Below are positions 12,074-22,106 of a stretch of DNA of 28,069 nucleotides, piece by piece. The stretch spans positions 3,627 to 31,695 of the forward strand of contig MU129188.1 in NCBI GenBank assembly GCA_014904985.1, in the 5' to 3' direction. The stretch comes from Hydnum rufescens UP504. Lineage: Eukaryota; Basidiomycota; Agaricomycetes; Cantharellales; Hydnaceae. The position numbers and the translations under genes are program-made. Every line of letters begins with the position of its first letter. Position 1 is the stretch's first letter. The notes below the pieces were generated by a model. That model was not told the DNA's origin and did no database searches. It saw only the letters and a program-made list of their open reading frames with translations.

Positions 12074-12306
12074 TGACTCACCTTCCTTGCAACCACTTTA
12101 TGAAAGATAACACCTTCTTAGCAACCCTTTTGTTCTGTTTATGAATGACTCACCTTCCTTGCAACCACTTTATGAATGACTCACCTATCATGCAACCACC
12201 TTATGAATGACTCACCCTCCTTGACAACCCTATTGTTCTCACATATGACTCACCTAGGAGTGAGTCATATTCTTTAAACACAGCCACCTTCAGAAAGGTA
12301 TAAAAG
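12074..12306 (+). promoter_or_regulatory. bZIP-site cluster (TGACTCA x6) and TATA box
   Basis: TGACTCA, the AP-1/Gcn4 bZIP core, occurs at 12074, 12146, 12177, 12208 and 12246, and TGAGTCA at 12261. The last two are arms of an 11 bp inverted pair (12243-12253 and 12260-12270). The sites sit in imperfect tandem repeats with TATGAA before each site. TATAAAAG follows at 12299-12306. Copy C keeps the whole arrangement reversed (22708-22920). Regulatory function is inferred. Confidence 0.55.
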
Positions 12307-12914
12307 CTGGTAGATTTTCCTGTATCTCCCCATCTTCTCACTACTGGAATATACTACTGTCTACAAATCTGCTTACATCTGAAGAGAGTACTGATCTGAA
12401 AGCCATCTGGAGCTAAGTCATATACAAGGTTGTTAAGACTAAGTCACTGGAAGCCCTCTACGCGAAATACTAAGCCAAGGATAGTTGCAGGACCTAAGGT
12501 TAGAGTTGCTGGACATCCAAGGAAAGGTGAGTAATAACAAAGTCAAGTCAGAAGAAGAAAGAAACACATTGACACACTGAATCAAGCTTAAACTAGCCTA
12601 GTACCCTCTTTAGAATCCACATTTTGACCAGGAGGACACAAATAGGTACACACAAATAGCAGTAAACAGTTCAATACAACATGTATAAGCCTTTCACAAG
12701 CATCCCATGATATATCATTGACTATAGCTAGTCCATACCATCGCCTTACCATCACTGAATACCATACACAACTTGTTAGAGAGTGATCAACCATCAGAGC
12801 GAACCAGCCCATTGAATAAAAACAGAAATACAGTCTCCCATCTACACACTGGCTGAACCAGAGTTTGATTTGACAGTCATCGGAGCTCCCAATCCTTCTT
12901 CTATACCAGCTGCA

Positions 12915-14701
12915 ACTCCACCATTGTCTGTGGAGACTATACCTCTGACCCCATGCCCTTCAATGTGGGAATCCCCCAGGGGTCCCTGCTCTCAGGCATC
13001 CTTTACCTCTTCTATAATGCTGACCTCCTAGACATCCCCAATATAGTCATCTCCCTTGGTTTGCAGGGCTGGGCCAACAACATCATTTTCCTTGTGCCAG
13101 GCTCCTCAGCACATGAGGCCTGCTGGACTCTCAAGGATGCAGCAAGGCATGCCTTACTTTGGAGCCCTTGCCATGCCTCAACTCTCAACATTGTCAAAAC
13201 CCAATACATCATTTTCACACGAAATCATGCCCTTGTCAACAACACTCCTATTTCCTTTGGTGACTCCCAGATCTCTCCATCAGATAGAGTTACCTACCTA
13301 GGTGTAATTTTCAATTTGGAGCTCTGATGGAAACTACAAGGGGAGAAGGCAGCATCTCAAGGCTGCTCTGCCCTCATGGCCCTGGGATCCTTGGCACACA
13401 CAACCTGGGGAATCCCTCTGATGCAATTCTGATGCCTAGTCATCACATGTGTCTATAGCCACACTGACTACACAGTGGTAGCCTGGCACAGTTTTGCTAC
13501 TAACACCTGAGCAGTTCATACTTTAGACTCCATCCAAAGACTGGCTCAATGTATCATGTTGGGTGCCTTCTGGACCTCCCCCACTTCTGCTCTTGATCAC
13601 AACTCCAACCTCCTTCCTACATGAACCTGGCTTGACTGCAAGGCCATGCAATCAGCTTTATGCATGCTCTCTGCCCCCAACACTAACCCAGCAGGTCCAC
13701 TGGCTTGCTGAGCCCTCACTTGCAATGTCAAGTCCCACAGGACAGCTCTCCAACATATTTTTCACTCACCTTCCTCTTTCACCCCTCTCTCCCCAATTGA
13801 AACCATCCTCCCCCAGGCATATCCACCTTGGTGGACACCCCCTCTAGATAGCCATATTGCTTCAACTAGAGAACTAGCAGTTGAAGCACTTGCAGACATG
13901 CAGTATTCCCACACTCAAACTTTAATTTACAGCAACAGCTCAAAGATGGATGAAGGAGTGGGGGCTGCAGCTGTTGACCCCAGATGAAAACTCACTGAGA
14001 GCCACCACCTAGGAGCACCAATGACCCACACAGTCTTTGAGGCAGAGCTTGTTGGCATTCAACTTGGACTATCAATGGCAGCTTCTCTCCCGACAACCAT
14101 GTCTTCAGTCTACATTTTCCTGGACAACCAAGCAGCAATAACAGCCTGCACACAATGCACTTGGAATCAACCAGGCCAGTCCCTCATCCTAAAGATCCAC
14201 ACACACTGCGAGTCCCTCAAGCACAGCCACCCCCATATGTCAATCTGTCTCACTTGGATCCCAGGCCATGAGGGGATCCCCAGGAATGAAGCAGCAGATA
14301 AATGGGCCAAGGCCACAATGAAATTTCACCCCCCCCTAGCCTCCTCCAGCCTCCCCACATCACTGGCCACCTCCCATGAATACACCTACAAACACTTATT
14401 ACCACCACCAGAGATCTCCTGCCAAGCAGGATCATGCCATAGACAAGTCCGTGGTAGTTTCTCTAGCACTGCAACATTTCACATGCTTGCCTCCCTGCCA
14501 TGGGGTGGATTCAGCATCATTACCCAACTACACACAGGCCATGTAGCACTACATGACTATCTCAAGTGTTTCAGCCATGCAGAGTCACCCTTCTGCCTAC
14601 GCTGCCAAGCCCATGAGACCCCAGAGCACTTTTTGGTCTTCTGCACATGCTTCACTCACAAACACCTGCAACTCTGGCACGATATCCTCCACACAGTATA
14701 G
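12915..14701 (+). pseudogene. LINE ORF2, part 2: RT palm and thumb plus RNase H
   Basis: One frame runs from SCNSTIVCGDY to a TAG at 14699. RT motif B is NVGIPQGSLLSGILYLFYNADLL. The catalytic motif C reads GWANNIIFLVPG: both Asp are Asn (13076-13081), so the RT is dead. The thumb follows, then RNase H: IYSNSSKMDEGVGAAA (first catalytic Asp is Asn), FEAELVGIQLGL (Glu kept), IFLDNQAAITA (Asp kept), WIPGHEGIPRNEAADKWA (last Asp kept), and a CCHC-like end (FCLRC, then HETPEHFLVFC). In-frame stops at 13325, 13430, 13508, 13622, 13709 and 13985 are all TGA. The 3' end is replaced by copy B of the repeat. Confidence 0.9.
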
Positions 14702-14923
14702 AAGAAGGGTTGGGAGCTCCAATGACTGTCAAATCAAAATCTGGTTCAGCCAGTGTGCAGATGGGAGACTGTGTTTCTGTTTATTCAAATGGGTTGGTTC
14801 ACTTCAATGGTTGATCACTCTCTGCAAGATATGTATGTGTTTATTGGAGAATGGAATGTGATATGGACTAGCAATAGTCAATGATATATCGTAGATGCTT
14901 ATAGGAAGGCTTATACATCTTAC

Positions 14924-15852
14924 ACCGGATTCTTGCTCGGAACCCACCGCGCCCAGAAAAGCTGTTAAAAATCTGCACGAATGATATCAAGAACGTCTAT
15001 ACGGATGCGGACTGCTGTGTTTCCTGCATTTGAATCCCATCCCATGCACTTGTCCCCATTATCAAAACAACAAAAACATCTGTAACCACCTGGGGCTTGC
15101 ATTCTAATCCTTACCTTGCTTATTTCATATTCTACTTGGTTCACTATTTTGCACAGAATAACTTCTAGAACCTCACAGATAAGAAAAGATAACACCCTTG
15201 ACTACCCTTTGTTCTGTTTATGAATTACTCACCTTCCTTGCAACCACTTTATAAAGATAAACACCCTTCTTAGCAAACCTTTGTTCTGTTATGAATGACT
15301 CACCTCTTGCAACCATCTTTATGAACATACTCACCTATCATGCAACCACCTTATGAATGACTCACCCTCCTTGACAACCCTATTGTCTCTCACATATGAC
15401 TCACTAGGAGTGAGTCATATTCTTAAACACAGCCACCTTCGAAGAGGCTCACTAAAAACGCTCGGTAGATTTTCCTGTATCTCGCCCATCTTCTCCACTA
15501 CTGAAAATCATACTACTGTCTACAAATCTGCTTACATCTGACAAGAGAGTACCTGATCTGAAAGCCATCTGGAGCTAATCATATACAAGGTTGTTAAGAC
15601 TAATCACTGAAGCCTCTACGGCCGAAATACTAAGCAAGGATAGTTGCAGGACCTAAAGGTTAGAGTTGTGGACATCCAAGGAAAGGGTGAGTAACTAACA
15701 AAGTCAAGTCAGAAGAAGAAAGAAACACATTGACACACTGACATCAAGCTTAAACTAGCCTACGTACCCTCTTCTTAGAATCCACCATTTGACCAGGAGG
15801 ACACAAATAGGTACACACAAATAAGGCAGTAAACAGTTCAATACAACATGTG
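14924..15852 (+). repeat. Inverted middle segment of copy B
   Basis: It starts at TACACCGGAT and ends at AATACAACATG, matching copy A 11777-12680 in direct orientation, while both flanks are reversed. It contains the bZIP-site tandem repeats (15280-15420). Confidence 0.7.
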
Positions 15853-16099
15853 TGACAGAGAAATTCATTTTTTACTGATGGGTATTGATTCTAATAGTAA
15901 TATCGCTTCTATAGAGTTCAGTTTTGATCTGTTCTTCGCGTGTTCAGTACTGTCGGATGCAGGATTTTTTATATCTTTCTAAGTGCGAGTTGTTCCGAAA
16001 GGATTGAATGCGAACTGACGGAGATATTCGTTTTTTACTGGAAATTCCGGATTTTGATAGTAAAATTGGCCTGGAGAGTGCAGTTCTGGTCCGATTCGA

Positions 16100-16540
16100 C
16101 TTGTGTTTGGTACTGTTCGAAAGGTGTGAATCGTAGCTTTCTAAGAGTTATATGGGTGTACCTCTCCGATCAAAACTGACGGAGTTATAGAACGAATTCG
16201 ATTTCCGCGTGTAGCCATAATTAATTTCGTAATTGGTCATGTGATCACTCCAATGGCTGGAAGTGGTGTGATTTCGCATTTTCTGATACTGGATGTATGT
16301 TTTTATCTTCCACACCATTCAACTTGTGTTTGGTACTGTTCAAAAGGTGTGAATCGTAGCTTTCTAAGCGTTATATGGGTGTACCTCTCTGATCAAAACT
16401 GACAGAGTTATAGAACAAATTCGATTTCCGCGCATAGCCGTAATTAATTTTGTAATTGGTCATGTGATTGTCCAAAGGCTGGGAGTGGTGTGATTTTGTG
16501 TTTTCTGATACTGGATGTTTTTATCTTCCACAATGTCTGT
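16100..16540 (+). repeat. Direct duplication of the terminal 0.22 kb of copy B
   Basis: CTTGTGTTTGGTACTGTTC begins both units (16100 and 16323). Each runs to CTGATACTGGATG and TTTTTATCTTCCACA. The units differ by a few, mainly transition, changes. Confidence 0.7.
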
Positions 16541-17093
16541 CCTTTTTATCTGCTCAAGGTTATTTACTGACATGCAACCTTCACTTACAGTCCCAATAAT
16601 GAGAAAGCTCCACTATTCCATGAGTGTAGTCCATCCTTGAAACATTGTAGCACCGCATCACCCACATCACACCCTCATTCCTCTCCTGTACAGCACCCTC
16701 ATCCATTACCCTCAAAAGCAGCCCATCGCCAAGCTAAAACAGTCCACTTCTCTGATGATGATGGATCTGGTAATGATGGCAATTCATCAGAACTTGATGA
16801 TGATGAAAACACAGATGAGGATGTGCATCAGGATAATACCGCTATGAGCCCTGGTGCCAAGACCCAGGGGAAGTCATATGTGACAGGGCCTTTGCCCATT
16901 GAGCTTGCAAATGAAGTGAAAGGCTTAATGCAGGCCTTCACTGATGCTCTGGCCAAACTCGCTGAAAAACATAATCGCCCATTGCATCAGGTGGAGCACC
17001 TTGCCAATCTCACTTCAACTCTGAAAGCCAAGTGTGCCTCAAATCCTTTCAATGGGTATGCATGGAAGTGGGAAAAGGAGGGTCTTCCAGCTT

Positions 17094-17155
17094 GTGAGTA
17101 CTCCTTTTGTTCTTTGAGTCAGTAGGAACACATCCTAATAAGCATCTGTCTATAG
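17094..17155 (+). other. Intron in G1 (62 nt)
   Basis: Donor GTGAGT at 17094, branch-like CCTAATA near 17134-17140, acceptor TATAG ending at 17155. Splicing removes the in-frame stop at the end of the first exon and joins LPA to LPSSKLKDAY in frame. Confidence 0.75.
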
Positions 17156-18336
17156 TGCCTTCCAGCAAATTGAAGGATGCATACCTTAAAGGGGAGGAAG
17201 CTTTTGATGGCAATCCCGAGGGTCTTGAGTCATGGCTTGAGGACCTATGTATCTTGGCTCAAACCACAAGGATGGATAATGACATCAAGCTGACCCAGGG
17301 GTCCAAAGTTGCCAAGCTCATGGCATGAAAGAAGAAGGCGATGAAGGCTGAAATGGTGCACATGGCCAAATTTGATGTCCATACAATACTATTTGTTGTT
17401 GCAGGACAAGCAGGCACTCATGCGGCACATGCCCAAAATGCTGTAATCTGCAGATCTCCTGAAATCAAAAAGCTTGCAAATGGCAAATTCAACCTGGATA
17501 AGTGTCTCAATGACCTCTTTGTGTCTTGCATCAATGCCTCAATGGACATGGTCTATTGAAGTGGCATGAAGAGACCGAGAAGGCAGAGAAAGCAAAGGAA
17601 CTCAAGTCCCATGATGCTGCCTACTCTGCCACCTCAAAATATATTAGGAACCTTTTTGTTGACCATGCATGGTTTCCAAATACTGTTCCTTGGACATGCC
17701 TACTATTCATGTTGGCCCAGCATCATGTGCACATTGTTGGTTGGCCACTGGAAGCAGAGTGCCCTGCCCCCCACCCTCAACAAGGCCACAAAACATGGGA
17801 AGGTGGAGAGTGGAGATATCTCGTTAGTGAATTCCACAAAGGCAAAGACTGTTCCATCAAGGTCAAGTCTTGGAATTCGGAAGATGAAGATGAAGATGAT
17901 GATATTGCCTTAATTATTGACTGGACTGGTACAGTTGTCCGCCATGTTCGCGATATTGCCATTGAACACTCCTCATTGAATACTGCTGGACCTTCAAATG
18001 TTCGACACTTATCAAAGGACTCCCACAGGCACTTCACCCAGAGTGCCAAGTCTGAAGGATTGAGCAGTACTAATCCACCCAATTCAAAGTGCTGAAAGGG
18101 CAAGAAAGCACAGCTGAAGTCCACTGAGGTGATCACCTCAGGAGATGAGATGGATGATGATTCCCTTGGGTTGGATGCTCCCAATAAGCCAACCGAATTG
18201 ATGATTACCCACCCAATTCTGCATCAACATCTGGATGGCCCCCAGAACTATGGGGAATTAGGTCTGAATGCTCTCCAAGGAGCAAGTGTCCCAACTTCTA
18301 GCCACACATTCAGAAAGTCTAATCCTCTCTTCTGTC

Positions 18337-18650
18337 TTGCTGGACCATCTGACTTTGTACCTGGCCAACCAAATTCTGATCATTCTGTTGGTCTTGCTGG
18401 ACCATCCAACTTTGTCCCTAGCCAATCAAACAGTGATCCTCTCTTTGGTCTTGCTGGACAATCCAACTTTGTCCCTGGCCAATCAAACAGTGATCCTCTC
18501 TTTGGTCTTGCTGGACAATCCAACTTTGTCCCTTGCCAACCAAATTCTGATCCTTCCATTGGTCTTGCTGGACCAGCTGGACCATCCAACTTCATCCCTC
18601 ACCAATCAAACTCTGTCTTTGGTCTCCCTGGACCATCCAACTCTGTACCT
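18337..18650 (+). repeat. 57 bp coding tandem repeat in G1 (19-residue unit)
   Basis: About six units of the type LAGPSNFVPGQSNSDPLFG. The two central units (18394-18510) are almost identical; the outer ones diverge and one carries an extra LAGPA. All remain in frame, so the expansion occurred in a translated gene. Confidence 0.85.
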
Positions 18651-18740
18651 GGGGTGAAAAGTGAAGTTGACTGGTCTATACTCTATTGAGATATGATGCA
18701 GCATGGGATGTATAGTTCATTTGGGAACATGCCAGAGTAG

Positions 18741-18890
18741 GCTGACTGACTCTCACTGCATGTTTTAATTCATTCACCCTATCATTCTTTAATTTTCTCA
18801 TCTTTAGTCCACCCCCCTCTCATCTACAGTAGTTTTTGTTACTTGTGTAACTAATACCACAGCCCAGTCAATAAAATCTGATTCCTCACT
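18741..18890 (+). other. Probable 3' UTR of G1
   Basis: T-rich sequence after the G1 stop, with AATAAA at 18871-18876, a suitable poly(A) signal. No other feature is visible. Confidence 0.45.
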
Positions 18891-19421
18891 ACTGAGTCCA
18901 TCCACAAAAGAGCACCTTAAGCTGCAGGGAAAATTGCCAAAGTTCCCTTGAAGAGGCCCCTGGGGCCCCCATGTCTCAATCTGAAAATGACCTTATCCAG
19001 CCCCTGGGGGCCCCCTGGTGAAATCCCTACTTAGATATAATAAAAGCAAGGCTCATTATATCTAAGGTGATGGGGAAAAGTGGCTGACTGGGTTGGTTAC
19101 CTTTGAATTTTTTTTCCTTTACTGACATGTTATTCAAGGGACTTATACCCAACCTGACAAATGCAGTGAACCTGTTATACAATGTATATATAATAATAAA
19201 TAATAATATAGTAATCACAAAGGGTCAGTGAAATAGGAAAGTGAGGGAAGCAAATAATCCCAACCATAGGCCTCAGATATTTAAACCCACCTCCATATCC
19301 CCAGGGATGGTGGGTTCTTGGTGGGTTTTGGCCAAGGGTCCACATTAACACTCCCACCCATGGGGGTTGACCCCATGGGGCCAAAACCCATGGGTTTTGA
19401 AACCCTGTGCAATAGCCTAAC
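18891..19421. other. Intergenic or intronic stretch with G/C runs
   Basis: No coding frame is supported. It holds two copies of a CCCCTGGGG(G)CCCCC motif (18957 and 19001), an A/T-rich run near 19180-19212, and an inverted ACCCATGGG/CCCCATGGGG cluster at 19350-19400. Confidence 0.4.
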
Positions 19422-20262
19422 ATTACTTGACTGAGTTCTTGGAGCTTGTGGACAACATTCATAATGATGGCCTTGAATGGGTTGATATTGCTGATGATGA
19501 GGACTTGACCAGAGCCCAGATGCTGAAAGATGGTCTTCTTTCCTATCACTCCATAGCTGCCATTCTCAAGCACCAAATGCTTGACCATCACAAGGCTGAT
19601 TTTGGTGATATGTCAGCTTTTCAGCAACATGTCTCTCCATGGTATGTCATGATTTTTTTGGTACATTTGCATGGTCTTACACTAGCTTGATGAGTTAAAT
19701 GAATGATGTGGTGCTGAAGGCTTGTTCATTATGACATGAGGAAAGCTTGAGGACACATTTGATCCCTATGTGTATGCCACCCCCAAAGCAGCATATTATT
19801 GGTCAATGCTTGCAAATGTTGATTTGGTTATGAGTGCCCAACACAAGGATATATTCTGTGTAACAAGCATGAAGTGTATGTTTAAACATAAGATTATGCC
19901 CTCAGGCTAATTTGTTTTTCTAGGCCTTACAAAAGCCATGTTGGTAACACTACCTGTACTAAAGCATGAGGTGGGGAATCTCCATTGTGGCACCCTGCAT
20001 ATGCTCTCAGTCATATAAATCCATCTGCTGCATCTTGATTCCTTTCCACACTTAGGTGAATTTCTCGACAATCCTACTGCAAAAATGTCATATGAAGCAT
20101 ATGAGAAGAATATTGTATGCAAGTATGGGGTTGAGCTTGGTGGCTACCCTGATTGTATAACACCTCTTCACCTTGCATCCAAACTAAGGCTTGAGCATAT
20201 AAAGCAACTATTCAAAACAGGGAAGATCATCTGGGTTACTGTCCCATTTCAACTGTAGGTTC
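19422..20262 (+). pseudogene. G2: unrecognised multi-exon gene, decayed
   Basis: Exon 1 (to about 19641) gives FLELVDNIHNDGLEW, VDIADDEDLTRAQMLKDG and SAFQQHVSP. Exon 2 (19686-19875) gives KLEDTFDPYVYATPKAAYYW and NVDLVMSAQHKDIF, with TGA stops at 19704 and 19737. Exon 3 (from 19924) has one TAA (near 20018) and then a compact C-terminal block: GEFLDNPTAKMSYEAYEKNI, CKYGVELGGYPD, and KTGKIIWVTVPFQL ending in TAG. Introns are about 44 and 48 nt with GTATGT donors. The exon 1 to 2 join is out of phase by one, so an indel is likely. The last block resembles, from memory, C-terminal segments of large unnamed agaricomycete gene families; that needs a search. Whether G1 and G2 were one gene is unclear. 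Confidence 0.55.
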
Positions 20263-20484
20263 ATGTCACGCATCACATGCCCCCTCAAACCTAACTTAGA
20301 GCCATTTTGTCATGCGTCACAGGAGGGTCACTGAACTAAGAACTGCAGGGTGTCACATGAAAAATTTGCCCCAAAGGGGTAATTTCACCAATTATCACAT
20401 TTTTTTTGGCCCTATGGCCAGTTTTGTGTGTAGCATGCTACTACAGGCCTCAGTGATGAATTTATGTGAGAAAAAGAAGCATTT
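20263..20484. other. Intergenic, no gene seen
   Basis: After the G2 stop comes sequence with two CATG(T/C)CAC(G/A)-like motifs and a T run. I see no ORF or RNA gene. Confidence 0.4.
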
Positions 20485-20745
20485 CTAGTCATGCAAGGCT
20501 CGCAACCACCATTCCACATTATTATGATGTAGATTAGGTTTCTTTATGTGCTTCCCATGACCACCTTCGAATGGCTCCACCTCTGGGACAGGCTTGTCTG
20601 TGGCTGGATCAGGAATGCTAATGTGCTGTGGCCTGTAGTTGAAGTCTTCATTGTCATCCCTTGTTTCATCATCCATTATGGGTGCACCGGATTCAGGGGC
20701 ACCTTCAAAGGGTCCGATGGCATATGGTACTCAGGCTTTTGCTGA
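20485..20745 (-). pseudogene. Small acidic ORF fragment on the minus strand
   Basis: MDDETRDDNEDFNYRPQHIS begins at about 20676 and the frame ends at 20485 after VEWWLRALHD. Upstream in the same frame is PFEGAPESGAPI, then a TGA. The composition (acidic, low in hydrophobics, ending in a Trp-rich piece) looks like a real protein fragment, but I do not recognise it and the 5' part is lost. Confidence 0.35.
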
Positions 20746-22106
20746 TGGGGTTCACTACTTTGCCTATCTACTATGAACTGAATGGTTGTTCCTGACATGC
20801 TGGCACCATTGACAGCAGGATGTCACTACTTTGAAACAGAGAGGAGAACTACTGATTGTGGCACACCACAGTGATACTGAATTGGGATCTCAGATTGTAT
20901 GAACTTACTGTACACATGCAAAGTCTAGCAAAGAAAAAAATTTGTGACATGACAGTCATCTGAGTTAACCCAGCAATGGGTGGCCTGAGGATGTGTGACA
21001 CTAGCAACAGAAGGGACCCCAGTGAGCTCAAGGGCCCCTTGGATCCAGAAAAAAAAGTACTTTTTTTGCCCCTTTTTGTTGAATGGGCAAGTTCAGGTGG
21101 ATGGGGGCAGGAGCAAGAACTGGGATTGATCTCTGGAATCCACAGGATATATACAATATATTACATAATCAAGGGGAGATTGTCTACCTCCAACACTTTT
21201 CCCATCTTGAATGTCCCATTCTTGGAAAATTTTGAGCATCAAGTGTCTACAAAAAGCTCCCGGAAATAGCCGGTTGTTCTTAGTGGTCCAATTTTTCTGA
21301 GTGTGACACAATCTAGCACCCGATCTAGGTAGCAATGCCCCCCCAGGACAGATTGTTAGACTCTGCATGCATACAGTAACCTCAGAACCTCATTCAGTGT
21401 CCAATTTTTCTGAGGGTGACACCTGATCTAGATAGCAATGCCCCCATGGCAATGTGACTGGATTGTTATCTGTGGAAGCAACTTTTTCTATTTTGTGACG
21501 TGACAGATTGTTAGACTTTGTGTGTGTACAGTAGGTGTCACATGTCACAAAGGCCTGTGAACTCAGTGTTGCTGGACCTGGGTCCGAAAAGGTCAACAGT
21601 CAAATTTCAGACCAGTCTGACTTTTGTGACCCGGTCAATCCCACAGTCAATGAGGTCAACAAGGTCTTGGTTTTCATCAGTTGAGTACTTTCCACCCCCT
21701 CTGGATGTAAAACCGAGAACCCAGAGTTCGGCACAATTTATTTTGAACGTGACTCAACACCATCTGGATGCAAAAATGGAAATAACTCAATGCCGGCTGA
21801 GGATGGATAAGTTGCTAGATATGATCTTTAGGTAGCAGAAACATAAGCAAACACTTCATAAATTGTATATTTTAAGTTATTCAACAAGCTTTGGGTGGGT
21901 TTGGAGAAGATTCTCCAGAATTCCGAAAAAGGAAATTTCCACCTTCTTGTGTGTGTGTGACTATGGGGGTAGGGGGGAGGTCATAATACCATGTAGATGA
22001 CCCATTACCATAGCATGAGGGCTTTGCATGGTGCAAGCTGGAGTACCGCGTGAGCGCTTAATTCAAACTTGGAGAAAACTTCAACTTCGGCGGGGTTTGA
22101 ACCAGT
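20746..22106. other. Non-coding stretch with a short tandem repeat
   Basis: No supported gene. A unit starting TCCAATTTTTCTGAG recurs at 21287 and 21400 (about 113 bp), with GACAGATTGTTAGACT at about 21349 and 21502. Just before copy C is GGGGTTTGAACC (22096-22107), a reversed B-box-like motif. Confidence 0.45.

Larger units (their letters stand above)
11315..12914 (+). mobile_element. 1.6 kb interspersed repeat, copy A, inserted in the LINE RT
   Basis: It interrupts the RT between FMS and SCNSTIVCGDYTSDPM. Removing about 11315-12914 restores the frame. The ends are weakly inverted: GGTGTGGAAGATA at left and, reversed, GGTATAGAAGAAGG at right. No clear target duplication was found. There is no credible protein. 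It carries six TGACTCA/TGAGTCA sites, a TATA box (12299-12306) and a donor-like GGTGAGTAA (12523-12531), so it looks promoter-like, as a solo LTR or MITE with regulatory content might. Copies B (14699-16540) and C (22107-23162) share it. The class is unresolved. Confidence 0.65.
14699..16540 (-). mobile_element. 1.6 kb repeat, copy B, with internal inversion
   Basis: The outer parts (14699-14923 and 15853-16540) are reverse complement to copy A, but the middle (about 14924-15852) runs in the same direction as copy A: an inversion of about 0.93 kb within the element. It also shows scattered one-base indels against copies A and C, including loss of the TATA box. The end nearest G1 is a tandem duplication (16100-16322 and 16323-16540, about 223 bp period). 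It lies directly on the truncated 3' end of the LINE and against the truncated 5' end of G1. Confidence 0.7.
16591..18740 (+). pseudogene. G1: unrecognised acidic multi-exon gene, truncated at 5' end and decayed
   Basis: The visible part opens at a 3' splice site (TTACAG at 16585-16590, with TACTGAC upstream), so earlier exons are lost or cut off by copy B. The product has a Ser/His/Pro-rich start, an acidic stretch (HFSDDDGSGNDG and SSELDDDENTDED), a helical segment around ELANEVKGLMQAFTDALAKL, and NPFNGYAWKWEKEG. A 62 nt intron (17094-17155) joins to SSKLKDAYLKGEEAFDG. TGA stops at 17326 and 18093, and a frameshift near 17550, interrupt it. Then come an acidic run (NSEDEDEDDD) and a 19-residue repeat. 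The TGA at 18687, if once CGA, leads on to GMYSSFGNMPE and a TAG at 18738. I cannot assign a function. Confidence 0.65.

Noticed and set aside
9082..18690. UGA read as tryptophan (altered genetic code)
   Set aside because: TGG is common in the same frames, several TGA sites fit Arg rather than Trp, and gene ends and a TAA in gag behave normally; CpG decay of CGA is simpler.
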